A stretch of DNA of 64,000 nt, taken from positions 140,875,052-140,939,051 of the forward strand of contig CM022946.1 of NCBI GenBank assembly GCA_012931725.1, written 5' to 3'. A model generated the notes under the pieces. That model was not told the DNA's origin. It was given only the letters and a program-made list of their open reading frames with translations, and did no database searches. Of this stretch, positions 47,950 through 57,905 are shown one piece after another. The DNA is from Litsea cubeba (Eukaryota > Streptophyta > Magnoliopsida > Laurales > Lauraceae). Position 1 is the stretch's first letter. Each line of letters starts with the position of its first letter. The position numbers and the translations under genes are program-made.

Positions 47950-49040
47950 CATCTTCTTGCACTTCATTTTATCTCTTTTGTTTTAGACACATTTTTAAGA
48001 GAAAGACCCTTTATTGTAAAGGTTATTGCTAAGTTTAGAAAATATTTGTAATGGTTCTAGATTAGCCAAGAAAATCTTAATCTTGTAAGGTTTCAAGGTG
48101 AACCGAAAACCTTTTAAGTGACTAATGGAATATTGGTGGGGTGGTGTTACACAAGCCGGGAGTGGATGTAGGCATTTATACCGAACCACTATAAATATTT
48201 GTGTTGTGGTGGGTGATTTATTTTATAGTGAATGTTTACTATTTAAGCTTTCATATTCACATATTTTTTTTAAAAAAACACAAAAGTACAAAGAGTAGGA
48301 ATCACCTAACTTAGGGTAGAAAGATGATCCCTCAATGGGGCATACCCCATTCGACCAAGACATAAATGAGAAGAAGTCAATAGAGTCTAAACTAGAGACC
48401 TAACATGATGCCCATGCCCACAACCCGGTCCGAGCGGAGCAACTGCTAACTTGGGAGCAGTGGCAAGCTGGCAACTGCGCAACTACAGGCAGCGGCTTTA
48501 GGTATGATTCTCTCCTCCTTCCTCACATCTCTCTTACTCCCTATCTCATTGTTTCAATTTTTTTTCTTTGCAACACATGCTTGATCTTGTTTCTTCCTAT
48601 TTTTCTCCTTTCTCCTGTAAGGATGACGCTTATTGTTCAAGGGCTCCACAGAAAGCTTCCTCTTCCGCTTTGTAGATGATTAAGGCATCTTATTTTTTAT
48701 CCTTTCTCCTGTAATGACATGCAACAAATCTCTCTCCTCTAACTTCCTCTCTCTTCTTTATATAATTTCAGTAGTAAATATTCTGAAAATATTGGTTGTG
48801 ACGACTGATTTTTAACCAATATTTATGCGAAAATATCGTTTTCTTTGAATGCAGTTATCCTGAATCCTCCTTGTAACTGATATATGTATGCTAATCGTGG
48901 TAAAGGAAAGGTGTGGATTGTCTATTCTTCTCTTCAGTCTCAATTTGAGCAAGAAGATGCCCTTCCCCCCTTATTAGTGGGCAAAATTAGTTCTCTGAAC
49001 ATATCATTTGGTATCATAGCAGGCCTTTCCTTGGGCATGG
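47950..49040. other. intergenic, no recognised gene
   Basis: Mixed AT-rich sequence with TCTCC-rich stretches. Near 48330-48420 it reads like leader sequence of a retrotransposon, but no primer site or LTR pair is found. Confidence 0.35.
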
Positions 49041-49352
49041 CAAGAAAAAAAAAGTCCATAGAATTTGATCCAATGGAGAAGCGATTAGAGAGCTTGGAAG
49101 AGGCATGGGAATTAACCAACGGGAGGCTTGGCGAAGTTCAACTGTTGTTAGAGCCCCAAACTCTGCAGTTACATCCTACAAACAGTGGAGACCGATCTGG
49201 TTCTTAGAATAACGGCAGGCGAAGGCAAAATCCACACTCGTTTCACCCGCATAGATCTTCCATGTTTTGATGGCACTGAACCACTTGAATTTCTCTACCA
49301 ATGTGAGCGTTTTTTTCATTATCATTGGACCATGGAAAATGAGAAAGCTATT
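49040..49352 (+). pseudogene. Ty3/gypsy gag, N-terminal piece
   Basis: Reads EFDPMEKRLESLEEAWEL (coiled-coil-like start) and, after a frameshift, IDLPCFDGTEPLEFLYQCERFFHYH (about 49240-49325), the family block that opens the capsid-like region of chromovirus-type gag. The reading is cut at about 49352 in ENEKAI by an insertion; the next gag residues resume at about 51926. Confidence 0.8.
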
Positions 49353-51925
49353 TGATGTGCTAAAAATAATAAACCGCAATCGCATAATTTTTTATTAATT
49401 TGATAATGGCAAGTACGGGTCAATCCACAAGGATTTGTAGAAACGAGATAAAAAATCCTCAATCAGTTTTCACACTAGGGATTTTAAAAACACAATTAAT
49501 CAAGAAAATAATAACTAAAATACTATCAAAGAAATCTAAACACAAACTGATCATAGAAAGAGAGATCAGGGTATCGGATTTCGCCAAAATAGATTTAATC
49601 ATTCCAAAATTACTTCATAGTCTTATCCCAATAAAACTCAAGCTAATGTGCAAGCAATTGCTTTGGATTGGAAGATTTAGCTTTGAAAACCCTTTTTCTT
49701 AAAAATCCAAATCTCTAATTAGTACCTAAGACTCCCTTCACTTCAATATGTTGAAACTCTAATCACTATTTAATATTTATCAAGATCAAGCACAAACCAT
49801 TAGCCTGTTTGGATGTATGGTGAATTGAAGTATGGTGAGGTGAAGCATCAAATCAAGAGAGAATAAAATATAATGTGTTATGATTTAGTTTTATTTTTAG
49901 TTGTTTGGCATGGAATTTTTTTTAACTTCTTGCATAGAAAAGTGGAGTTTTTGTCTTTTAGTGGAGAAAGGAGGTTGTTTTTTTTTTTTTTTATTTATTT
50001 TTATTTTTTTTTTTACTTTTTTTTGAAAAATTCGGAAGGAATTTTGAAATTATGTACTTTTGATATTACCACTTGTCATTTTTTGTCTTGATTCACTTTA
50101 CTTTAACTTAACTAGTTAATTGCCAAACACGCCCAAGGAGGATGACAAAAGATATTTAGCAATTTTGATGAAAGCGAAGGTCGGTAATATAGGTTAATCA
50201 GATTAAAGTCGTCTCACCACTATTATAAAGGGTGACATCAATCATGATAACATTGTCCTTAATAAAGTAGCTTTTAAGGACTAAATAAAAGGATTCCAAA
50301 TCGATCAAATCATAACGACCATATATACCACGTCAAAGCATTATAGAAAACACTATTCATGACCCCACCTGTTGGTTGGTATTCGGTAAGTCTTAAATAG
50401 CTTCTCCTGCCCTAGGACCACACAAATGTGACTTTTCAAAGTTAGGTAAATTATGCTATTCTGAATTTGGAAAACACCTAGGAGTCACTCACTCTTTTTT
50501 AACGTAAGTGTTTTTTTTTTTTTTTTTTTCCTACGTAGATTTGCAAAATTCAATAGGTAGAGGGGGAGGCCGAAAAATCAATAGAAGAGAAGATTTTATA
50601 TGGGAAGAGAGGATTTAGAAAATCCTCACTCATCTTTCCTCTCTTCAGCCAAATGCGGATTTTCCTTGTAATTGAGAAAAAGAAGAGAAAATACCTCACC
50701 GTTGTTGTTACCCAAACATGCCCTTAAAGGAATTTAACCTATACATGATATGTCAAGATCAAGCATAAAAAGTAAAAGACATTCCAAATAACCTTTGCAA
50801 AACCAGAAGTTGAATAAAGTTCATGAAGGAGAACCTATTAAATCATCAAGCATAATGAGGGAAAGACAGAGGAAAATAATAAAGAACAATCTCACCGGTT
50901 TTGGTTTCCTCCACCCTAATCCACGGATTAGCCAAGCATTGTGGAACAAGCAAGAATAAAGAAGCAAATCTCCATTATTGAAAGCCTTCAAAGTTTTCTA
51001 ATACACCACTCAATCTCCACCTTCACTTTCTAACAAAGATTAAATAAAATAACTTAATCATCCTAGAGCAAGAGAGAGCCTCCCTTTAAAAAGGAAAAAA
51101 AAAAAAAAATACAAGCAGAAAAAGAAAGAAAAATCACTCAAATTCGTCATCCCTCATATCCCTCCATTTGAGGGCCTGTTTTGACCCCCAAAACATCAGA
51201 ATTTGGAGATCCTCGTGAGATATGATATTTCTCTCCTTTGAGTCCTCTTTCCAATGCATCTGATCTTGCCTTAATCGGAGTCTTGCGTCAAAAGTTATGA
51301 TCAAAATAGTAAAGCCTGCGTAGGATGGCTACAATTCCGAAAATCTTCTTTCCTTCAAAATTTGATCACTTGTTAAACAATAGCATTCTTATTGCTGTCC
51401 ATGAGATTCCTTCCCTTTCTTATATAGTTGATTGCTAGTTTTTAGCAAGCATTAGATAGGGTGGGTCCATGGTTTAAAAAATCAGACTCGGGACCCGACT
51501 CGTTCATGGCCGAGTCCGAGTCGACTCACCGAGTCGCATTAGGACTCAGCCGAGTCACATGAGACTCGGTTGAGTCCCATGCCACCCGACTCTATTTGTG
51601 CCGAGTCCGAGTCGACTTGGACTCGGTTCCCACCAAATTCCGTCTTAAAAAAAAAAAAAAAAACCTGATTATGCCAAGTCTTGAACTCATGACCTCTAAC
51701 TTGAAATTCCGGCTCTCCTCCAACAAGCCTACATGCTCTCTGTGTATAACTTTTCTCTAATGGGATTTTAACTTTAAGCCTCTCAGTATTAAGCTCAAAT
51801 ATGCCCTACTCCTTCTAATTCCTACATAATAAATAAGAAAAAGGCTATAATTAGAACATTTGAGACAAAATAAACAACTAGCAAATTCAAATAAAATGAT
51901 AGTTATTAATATTATGCCATGCATT
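49353..51925. mobile_element. unclassified insertion(s) within gypsy gag (about 2.57 kb)
   Basis: The gag reading stops at 49352 and resumes at 51926, so the DNA between is inserted. It opens with TGCTAAAAATAATAAACCGC and GGCAAGTACGGGTCAATCC, contains an inverted-end MITE-like piece (GCCTGTTTGGATGTATGG at 49803 to CCAAACACGCCC near 50130) and a stretch rich in GAGTCGACTC/CCGAGTC words (51478-51640). The edges share only ATTT, so a target duplication is not established. No transposase or pol is seen. Confidence 0.6.
51478..51640. repeat. GACTCGG/CCGAGTC-rich short element
   Basis: Starts after ATGGTTTAAAA and consists of alternating CGAGTC/GACTCG words forming many small palindromes (for example GAGTCGACTC). 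It resembles the CG-word ends of the elements at 26131, 46487 and 52873. Confidence 0.55.
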
Positions 51926-52872
51926 TCACTATGCTCGCTTCATTTCACATGGACGGCGTGGCCTCAACATGGTTTCAGTGGTATACTAGAGTAAATCCTA
52001 ATGCAACTTGGCAAGCACTAATAGATGCCTTGTTGACGCCCTTTGGGCCTACTGATTATGAGAATATAGATGGAACATTAGCAAAACTTCACCAAAGTTC
52101 TGGATCTGTGTAGAACTACCAAACCCATTTCGAACAATTGGCGAACAGAGTACATGGGTTGTCTGATTGTGCGCTAATGGGCACCTTTGTTCAAGGGCTC
52201 GGGGACGAGATAGGGCAGGAAGTCCTTATATTTCAGCCAGCCACATTGCAAGAAGTCATGGGGCTTGCCCGACGTCAAGAAGAAAAGCTTAACAAACTAC
52301 GAAAATGGTCTCGCCCAACAACCATTCGACCGGCTATCCAGGCCAGTCCTACAACTGGTGCCTCTTAAATGGGACCAAGGGGTGATACTCCATATGCATC
52401 CAAAGAGGTGCAAGAGACCATTACTGCCACTCCAAAGCGAATATCGGCTGCATAGATGCATGCCCGTCACGAGAAGGGCCTTTGTTTTAATTGCAATGAG
52501 TGTTTCACACCTGGGCATTGCTGCAAAAAGATACAAATTTATCTCGTTGAAGAGGAGGGAGACCCTGCAGAAAAAATCGAGCCCTCCAAAGGCGCTGACG
52601 ATGAGACCAATCCCATAGAGGTCTCACAGTCTCTCACTTAATGCACTCACAAGTTGCATGCAAGCTGAAACGATGTGACTGCAGGGCATGTCAAGAATGC
52701 CACAATCAACATTTTGATAACTCAAGCAACACACACAACTTCACCACAGAGGCTGCAACAAGGCAAACTGGGCAGGCTATTTATAGGTCGATTGAGTTCA
52801 ATGTGTGTGGCTGATGGAGATGCATTGAAATGTTGGGGACGACGTGAAAATGTATGCATTATGGTTGGGTCC
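51926..52872 (+). pseudogene. Ty3/gypsy gag C-terminal part, zinc knuckle and protease start
   Basis: Continues gag: LASFHMDGVASTWFQWY (about 51926-51980), LTPFGPTDYENIDGTLAKLHQ, a stop at 52111-52113, then LANRVHGLSDCALMGTFVQGL. The knuckle-like CFNCNECFTPGHCC (about 52484-52525) precedes a Glu-rich linker. The protease begins with VADGDALKCWGRRENV (about 52810-52850) and is cut at 52872. Several frame changes show decay. The type fits a chromovirus with a CFNCxExFxPGHxC knuckle. Confidence 0.85.
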
Positions 52873-54039
52873 AAGGATGAAAATAGCGGTGGCGGCCCGC
52901 TTCGTAGCGGCGTAGCAGTGCAATTTGAAAAAATCGCCCAAAATTTTTGAAAAAATTCCAGAAAATTGTAAAATGATAGAAAAATGTGTTTCTTTTGCAA
53001 AAGTAAGAAAAGGAGGCATAGCGGTGCACTCAATATATGAGGTCCTGTATCGCTGTATAAATAGAAAATAATATTAATGATTAGTTTTTTTCACATGTAT
53101 TCATGTTTCTTATTCATGCTAACTTAGAAAGTAATGAAAAGCTCATAAAGATTTTTCTATTAAAAATTAAATTTGATTAGAGCCTATTTCCTATTAAAAT
53201 GAAAAGGGCTCATTTTCTATTAAAGTGTACTTTGGTCAAGGCCTTATTTTAGTATTCCCTATTAGATTGAAATTTGGCTAAAACCTATTTCCAATTAATG
53301 TGAAACTTGGCTGGAGCCCATTTCTAGTTAGTGTCAAAGTTTGCTATGTCCCTATTTTCAATTAGAGTGAAATTTTATTGGGTTGTATTTCTAAGTAGAG
53401 CGAAATTTGGCTAAGGCTCTAATTTCAATTAAGTTGTATTTGGTTAAGACATGCCCTTTTTATTTAATACTTGGGCATCAATGTGGAGCCCCATTTATAT
53501 TTTATTTAAACCTTTTATAAAGTGGGCCACTGTGGGGCCCATAAATTACCTTAAATAAATCAGATGGAAGGGCCCATATGCTGCCCAGTGCCCTATTTCG
53601 TGTGAGATGAAGGATTGAGAGATATCGGGAGAAGGGGGAAAGGAAAAGGAGGTAAAAGAAAAGAAAAGAAGGGAAAGGAAAGGAAAAAAGAAGAAGGAAG
53701 AGGAGGAGCAGCTGCCGCCGCCGCCTCCTGCTGCCGCCGCCGCCTCTGCTGCTGCTGCTGCTTTCTACTGGTATGTTGTGCTCCATCTCACTCCCTTCAT
53801 TTTTTCCCCCTTCCTTTCTTCCTGTTTTCTTTTTTTATTTTTTCCTTTCCTTCCTTCTTCCTTTTCCCTTATTGTTCACTGTAGCGGCGCCATCGTAACG
53901 TGGTGGCCTGTATCGGCGTAGCGGCCGATAAGGGCCGCTACGGGTGCAATATCTTATTTTTCCTAGATAGCGTGGCGGCCACTGCCGCCACGGCTGATAT
54001 ATCGGCTGCTACGCTACGTAGCGGTCGATATTCTCATCC
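52873..54039. mobile_element. non-autonomous inverted-repeat element (CGTAGCGG termini), 1.17 kb
   Basis: Inserted in the gypsy protease, flanked by ATGGTTGGGTCC on both sides (52861-52872 and 54040-54051), an apparent 12-bp duplication. Left end AAGGATGAAAATAGCGG; right end, reverse-complemented, GGATGAGAATATCGACCG. Subterminal GTAGCGGC/GCCGCTACG words, AT-rich left part, then a purine tract, GCC/GCT triplets (53711-53762), a splice-donor-like TGGTATGTT and a CT-rich tract. No transposase. It has the same architecture as 26131-27360 and 46487-47935. Confidence 0.8.
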
Positions 54040-54051
54040 ATGGTTGGGTCC

Positions 54052-54180
54052 CTATGCATTATTACTGATTTATGTCTTGCCAGTATATGGATCTGATGTC
54101 ATTTTGGGAGTGCAATGGTTAAAAACCTTAGGAAAAATCATGTGGGATTTTGCGAATCTTACCATGTCATTCACATATCA
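54052..54180 (+). pseudogene. Ty3/gypsy protease end
   Basis: LIYVLPVYGSDVILGVQWLKTLGKIMWDF (about 54068-54155) is the C-terminal protease block of chromovirus-type elements and continues the protease interrupted at 52872. Homology ends near 54180, directly before CMT N-terminal coding sequence, so RT and integrase are missing. Confidence 0.88.
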
Positions 54181-54204
54181 ACAATTTCTTCTTTGCAAGA
54201 GACT

Positions 54205-54376
54205 TGTTGCGTGCCATTACAGAAGAGGAAGCTTTCTGCGGAGAAAAATAAGCTGTCGGAATCATCTAAAAAAGCAGAAGAAATCACCAGGGGCGATGCC
54301 TGGTGGCTTCTGCTTTGTCAAAGAACCTGTTCCGGCGGCGGATGTGAGGGAAAGATTGCTGGAGAGATCAAAATAT
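54205..54376 (+). pseudogene. CMT N-terminal exon remnant
   Basis: After an acceptor-like CCATTACAG comes KRKLSAEKNKLSESSKKAEE (lysine-rich, nuclear-localisation-like), then GDA. In another frame follow CFVKEPVPAADVRERLLERS, matching the conserved CMT stretch of the form FVGEPVPAxEARxRW before the BAH domain. The frame change is explained by about 10 extra bases at 54301-54310. Trp of the family RW pair is replaced. Confidence 0.75.
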
Positions 54377-54465
54377 GGTCTGGGTCACATCTGCTTCTTT
54401 TTTATTTTTCTGATTCCGTCATTTGCTATGTTGTTCTTTTTTTTAAATTTTCTTGTTTTGAGCAG

Positions 54466-54613
54466 AGGGTGGGAAGAATGAATCTTCAGCAGGAAAATGG
54501 TAAAAGATTTGAAGATTGTATTGGCTTGTTTTATAAAATCTATTACTGTATTTATTTGGTCTTTGGATTGATACAGTGATGAAGAGGAGGAAATTCTGCT
54601 TACATCGTGGTGT
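54466..54613 (+). pseudogene. CMT small exons between N-terminus and BAH domain
   Basis: 54466-54499 (after TTGAGCAG, before GTAAAAG) reads GRKNESSAGKW, and a piece starting at 54577 (after GATACAG) reads DEEEEILL. These match the acidic linker preceding BAH in CMTs in position and character. The following exon, which should encode the start of BAH up to about the conserved DDAYVK region, is not found in 54614-57273. Confidence 0.55.
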
Positions 54614-55126
54614 TTTTTTCATTTCCTTTTATTTCTATTCATTTTTTATTTCTTGATGGAAGAACAATGCAGGTGTGAAGAATCTTGAACGTTATGTGTG
54701 GTCTAATATCTTGAAAATGTTATATTTTTACTTGTTTATCGTGACCCGAGAAAATCTGATTAGAAGCTGGAGAAGCAATACCCTCTTTTTTAGTTAATGA
54801 TTGCTTTTCTATTAAGTTGATGGGGGCATACCACATACATCTGTTAATATGTAGTGTCATTGAAGCAGATGCTTGATCCGGAGTGGATGTGCAAAAGCCC
54901 CAAAATGCTACCCACACTTTAGACTCGAGCCTTGGGTGTTTAGAAAGACACTGTCTTTCGGAGGAATATTTTGACCAAAATACTGGAAATGTAGACATTT
55001 GTGGACACTTCTTGTTTAATCTCTGTTTAATCCATGGTATTTATGAAAAAGAAAACACTGGGCTGATGATTTTTGGATGTGTATTATAGTATATACAGTG
55101 TTTTGTATTTTCTTCTTTGAAAACCA

Positions 55127-55285
55127 GCAAGGGCCTGTTTGTTTAGACGAATTGTGGGAAATTCTTGTCTGGGAGAATTATGAGAATTCCAAATGCTGCC
55201 CCCTAAAGTAGAATTCCAAATTCTCAACCCCTCTCTAGCATTTGGAATGCTAGAATTCTGGGAATTCACACAAGGCTAAAAGTTC
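55127..55285. repeat. short MITE-like sequence in CMT intron
   Basis: Opens GGGCCTGTTTGTTTAGACG and contains inverted AATTCCAAAT / ATTTGGAAT words (55190-55262). The GGGCCTGTTTG start is common to plant hAT/PIF MITEs. The right border is not clear. Confidence 0.5.
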
Positions 55286-55799
55286 CTTTTCTTGTGGTTC
55301 TGAATTCTTGGGCCTGTTTTGTTTAAAATCTGGTCTGGGCCTGGATATTGCTCAGCCTGTCCCAGCTTCACTTGAACACCCCTAGGTGATCTTCAAGGCA
55401 TAAGCCCCAAATGCTTTAAAATACATGTAGTTGTAATTAATCAATAACCTCTAGTGAGACTCCATATTTGTTGACCGTGCTGTGATCCATGTCTTTATCC
55501 CACGTGTAGAAATTGTCATTTTGTTTAACCAATCTCCTAATTTTAATATCCTTTTTAATCATATTTGCTTTTGAAATTTCAGGATTTCATTGTTTATGCC
55601 TTTTCCTTTCTTGTTGGATTCTGTTCTTATGACCAACGCTTCCTAAATCTTAGCTAATCTATCACTGACAATAGCTATTTTTAGCATTAACTAATATCTC
55701 ACCTGTCTTTTAGACAGTCTTCCTCATTTAGAATGCTTCCTTCTTGCACTCATTGTGTAGGTAATTTTTAGTAATGATCTATGATGTCCAGATATGGAT

Positions 55800-56130
55800 A
55801 TGGTATGGACACTGATATGGGGAACAGGGATATGACTCCTCACTTCTGAAAATCTAATACATGGATATGGATACGAGTGTCATAATTTTTTTTTAGATCA
55901 GTTTTGAATTAATGAAATTATCAATTTTTTCCCATTATAGTATTTTTTTATGGTGAGAAGTAAAAATACTAATAGGACTATACTAAATAAAGGACTTTAT
56001 AAGTAGGATATGTTAAACTTGTTCCCTAGAAGTATTGGTGTAGTATCAAGTACCAATACAAGCGTCGTATTGGTCTGATGCGGATACGTTGGGCTTGTGC
56101 AAGTATCCGGGTATCATAGGTGTGATGCTT
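55800..56130. repeat. dispersed short repeat, copy 2 (GGATACG-type ends)
   Basis: Homologous in the same orientation to 36079-36412, including the shared CTAGAAGTATTGGTG and AAGTACCAATACAA words and CAAGTATCCGGG near the right end. Lies in the CMT intron. Confidence 0.7.
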
Positions 56131-56473
56131 GGTACTTCGGTACATGCCAATAACGAGCGTATTCTAGGTCTGGAAACAACTGATGCTTGCTGCTCGAGTT
56201 TGTGAAGGTGCTGTTTGATTAGTAGTGTGATGAAGACAAGACCAAGTAGCACAGTTGGAAGGTGCACATGGTTGCAACCATGAGGTTGCTGCTTTTTGTC
56301 AAGTCACTCATCAGAAAATAAAAAAGAGGTAACAGGGAACAAATGAATTGATCTGTGTGAAGAAATGGAAGACTGCACAGGCTGTACATGAAAGGATGTG
56401 GGCCACCTATGGGGTAGGCATAAGGTTAAAGGACTAAGATACATTGAGACCATATTCGGCCGATTTAGTCTCA

Positions 56474-56596
56474 GTTTAGGGACTGGTTTGGGGGAGTTAA
56501 GGGTCTATTAAGAAGGTTTACATCTTGGGATGATTTAGGGACTGGTTTGGGGGAGTTAAGGGTCTATTAAGAAGGTTTACATCTTGGGATGATTTA
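56474..56596. repeat. tandem duplication, 59-bp unit, 2 copies
   Basis: GACTGGTTTGGGGGAGTTAA starts at 56481 and 56540; the two copies are identical over the unit, indicating a recent duplication. Confidence 0.95.
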
Positions 56597-57273
56597 GGCT
56601 GGTTTGGCTAGTATACAGTATCGAAATTGGTGAGATTTAGAGGCTGTGTAACTTGCTGCAACCATAGTGCACGATTCAGCATGAGTTCAAGATTTAATAT
56701 GGATCGATTTTAATGGAATTGTTTGTAGTGTTTAGGGTTTATTTAATAGGGGTTTAGTGAGAATTTAGTGTTAGAGGAATGGATTGAAGTTTATGGAGCT
56801 TGGGGACTTATTGTGGACGATAAATTGTTTTGCACAATCAACTAAACAAGTTGGAACAATCTAGGATGGTTTTTCCTGTTGAGTTCTGATAAAATGTGGT
56901 GTTTAAAGTTTTAGTTTGATTTTCAAATGCATACAAGTTGTTAATTAAATTGGAGTATAATTTGGGGATTGTTGGATTAGGCTTACTAGATCTTAAATAG
57001 GAGCTAAAACACTAAAAAATAGGAAATGTTTTGCTAATGGCTTACATCTGACCTCAACTCTAAAATGTGTAATGTGATAACACGGGGTCTGTCATGGCCC
57101 TTGTCCGGTTCCTCTAAAGTTTTCATCACTAACCATTGGAGCCATGAACCATCTGATTGTTTATGGAAACGTGGAAGTATTTAATTGATCATTGTTTTCA
57201 CAATTCACAATCGAAAACTTTATTGCTTAGTCCAATTTTGCAATTGTTCTTTTCTATCATCCTTTTCTTTCAG

Positions 57274-57381
57274 GGAAAAGAAGGAAAGCCAGATTACATT
57301 GGTAGGATCGTGGAATCTTTTAAAGCTACAAACAACAAATTTTACTTCACGACACAATGGTTTTTCAAAGCAGAAGATACT
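57274..57381 (+). pseudogene. CMT BAH-domain exon 1 (intact sequence)
   Basis: Acceptor TTTCTTTCAG, donor GTAAGA, 108 bp, 36 codons, no lesion. Reads GKEGKPDYIGRIVESFKATN then FYFTTQWFFKAEDT, the signature of the CMT BAH domain (GKPDYI-RIVE-F and YFTAQWFYRAEDT). Confidence 0.93.
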
Positions 57382-57495
57382 GTAAGAGATATCGTGATTT
57401 TTGCCTTTTATTATCATCATCATTATTGTTATTGTTATATTGTTAATATTATTCTTTTTATTGCATCATGATTTGTCATCATTTGCTGTTTTCAG

Positions 57496-57615
57496 GTTAT
57501 CAAGGATCAATCTAATCTGCATGATACAAGACGTGTTTTCCTATCAAATCTCAAGGATGTCAACTTACTCGACTGTATCATCCCTAAGATTAGTATTGTA
57601 CGAGTTTCTCCAAAT
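57496..57615 (+). pseudogene. CMT BAH-domain exon 2 (intact sequence)
   Basis: Acceptor TGTTTTCAG, donor GTAAAC, 120 bp, 40 codons, open. Reads VIKDQSNLHDTRRVFLSNLK then LLDCIIPKISIVRVSPN, matching the second BAH exon of CMTs with conserved RRVFLS and LDCI. Phase agrees with the previous exon. Confidence 0.93.
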
Positions 57616-57753
57616 GTAAACTTTTTTTTTTTTTTTTTTGACTTCCTACCATGCCAAATCTTACTCAACACATGCATTTTTGGTTTAAAAAAACCATCAT
57701 TGAAACACGTTTCTGTTTATCAATTATTTTTTTTAATGTCAATTTCTTGTTAG

Positions 57754-57905
57754 GTGGATCTAGATACAAAGGAGAAGACAATCCCAAGATGTGACTTTCA
57801 CTGTGATACGTTGTACTCCCCCGAATATTCTACTTTTGCAAACTTATTTTCACAATGATACGTTGTACTCCCCCGAATATTCTACTTTTGCAAACTTACC
57901 AACTG
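57754..57905 (+). pseudogene. CMT BAH-domain exon 3 with internal tandem duplication
   Basis: After acceptor CTTGTTAG the exon reads VDLDTKEKTIPRCDFHCDTL then YSPEYSTFANL. The segment from about 57798 is then repeated once with a 52-bp period (TGATACGTTGTACTC at 57804 and 57856). Since 52 is not a multiple of three, the reading frame shifts. The copies are nearly identical, so the event is younger than most of the decay. Confidence 0.9.

Noticed and set aside
53615..53884. Lys/Glu then Ala/Ser-rich frame as a coding exon
   Set aside because: Made of a purine tract and GCC/GCT triplets inside a non-autonomous element; low complexity.
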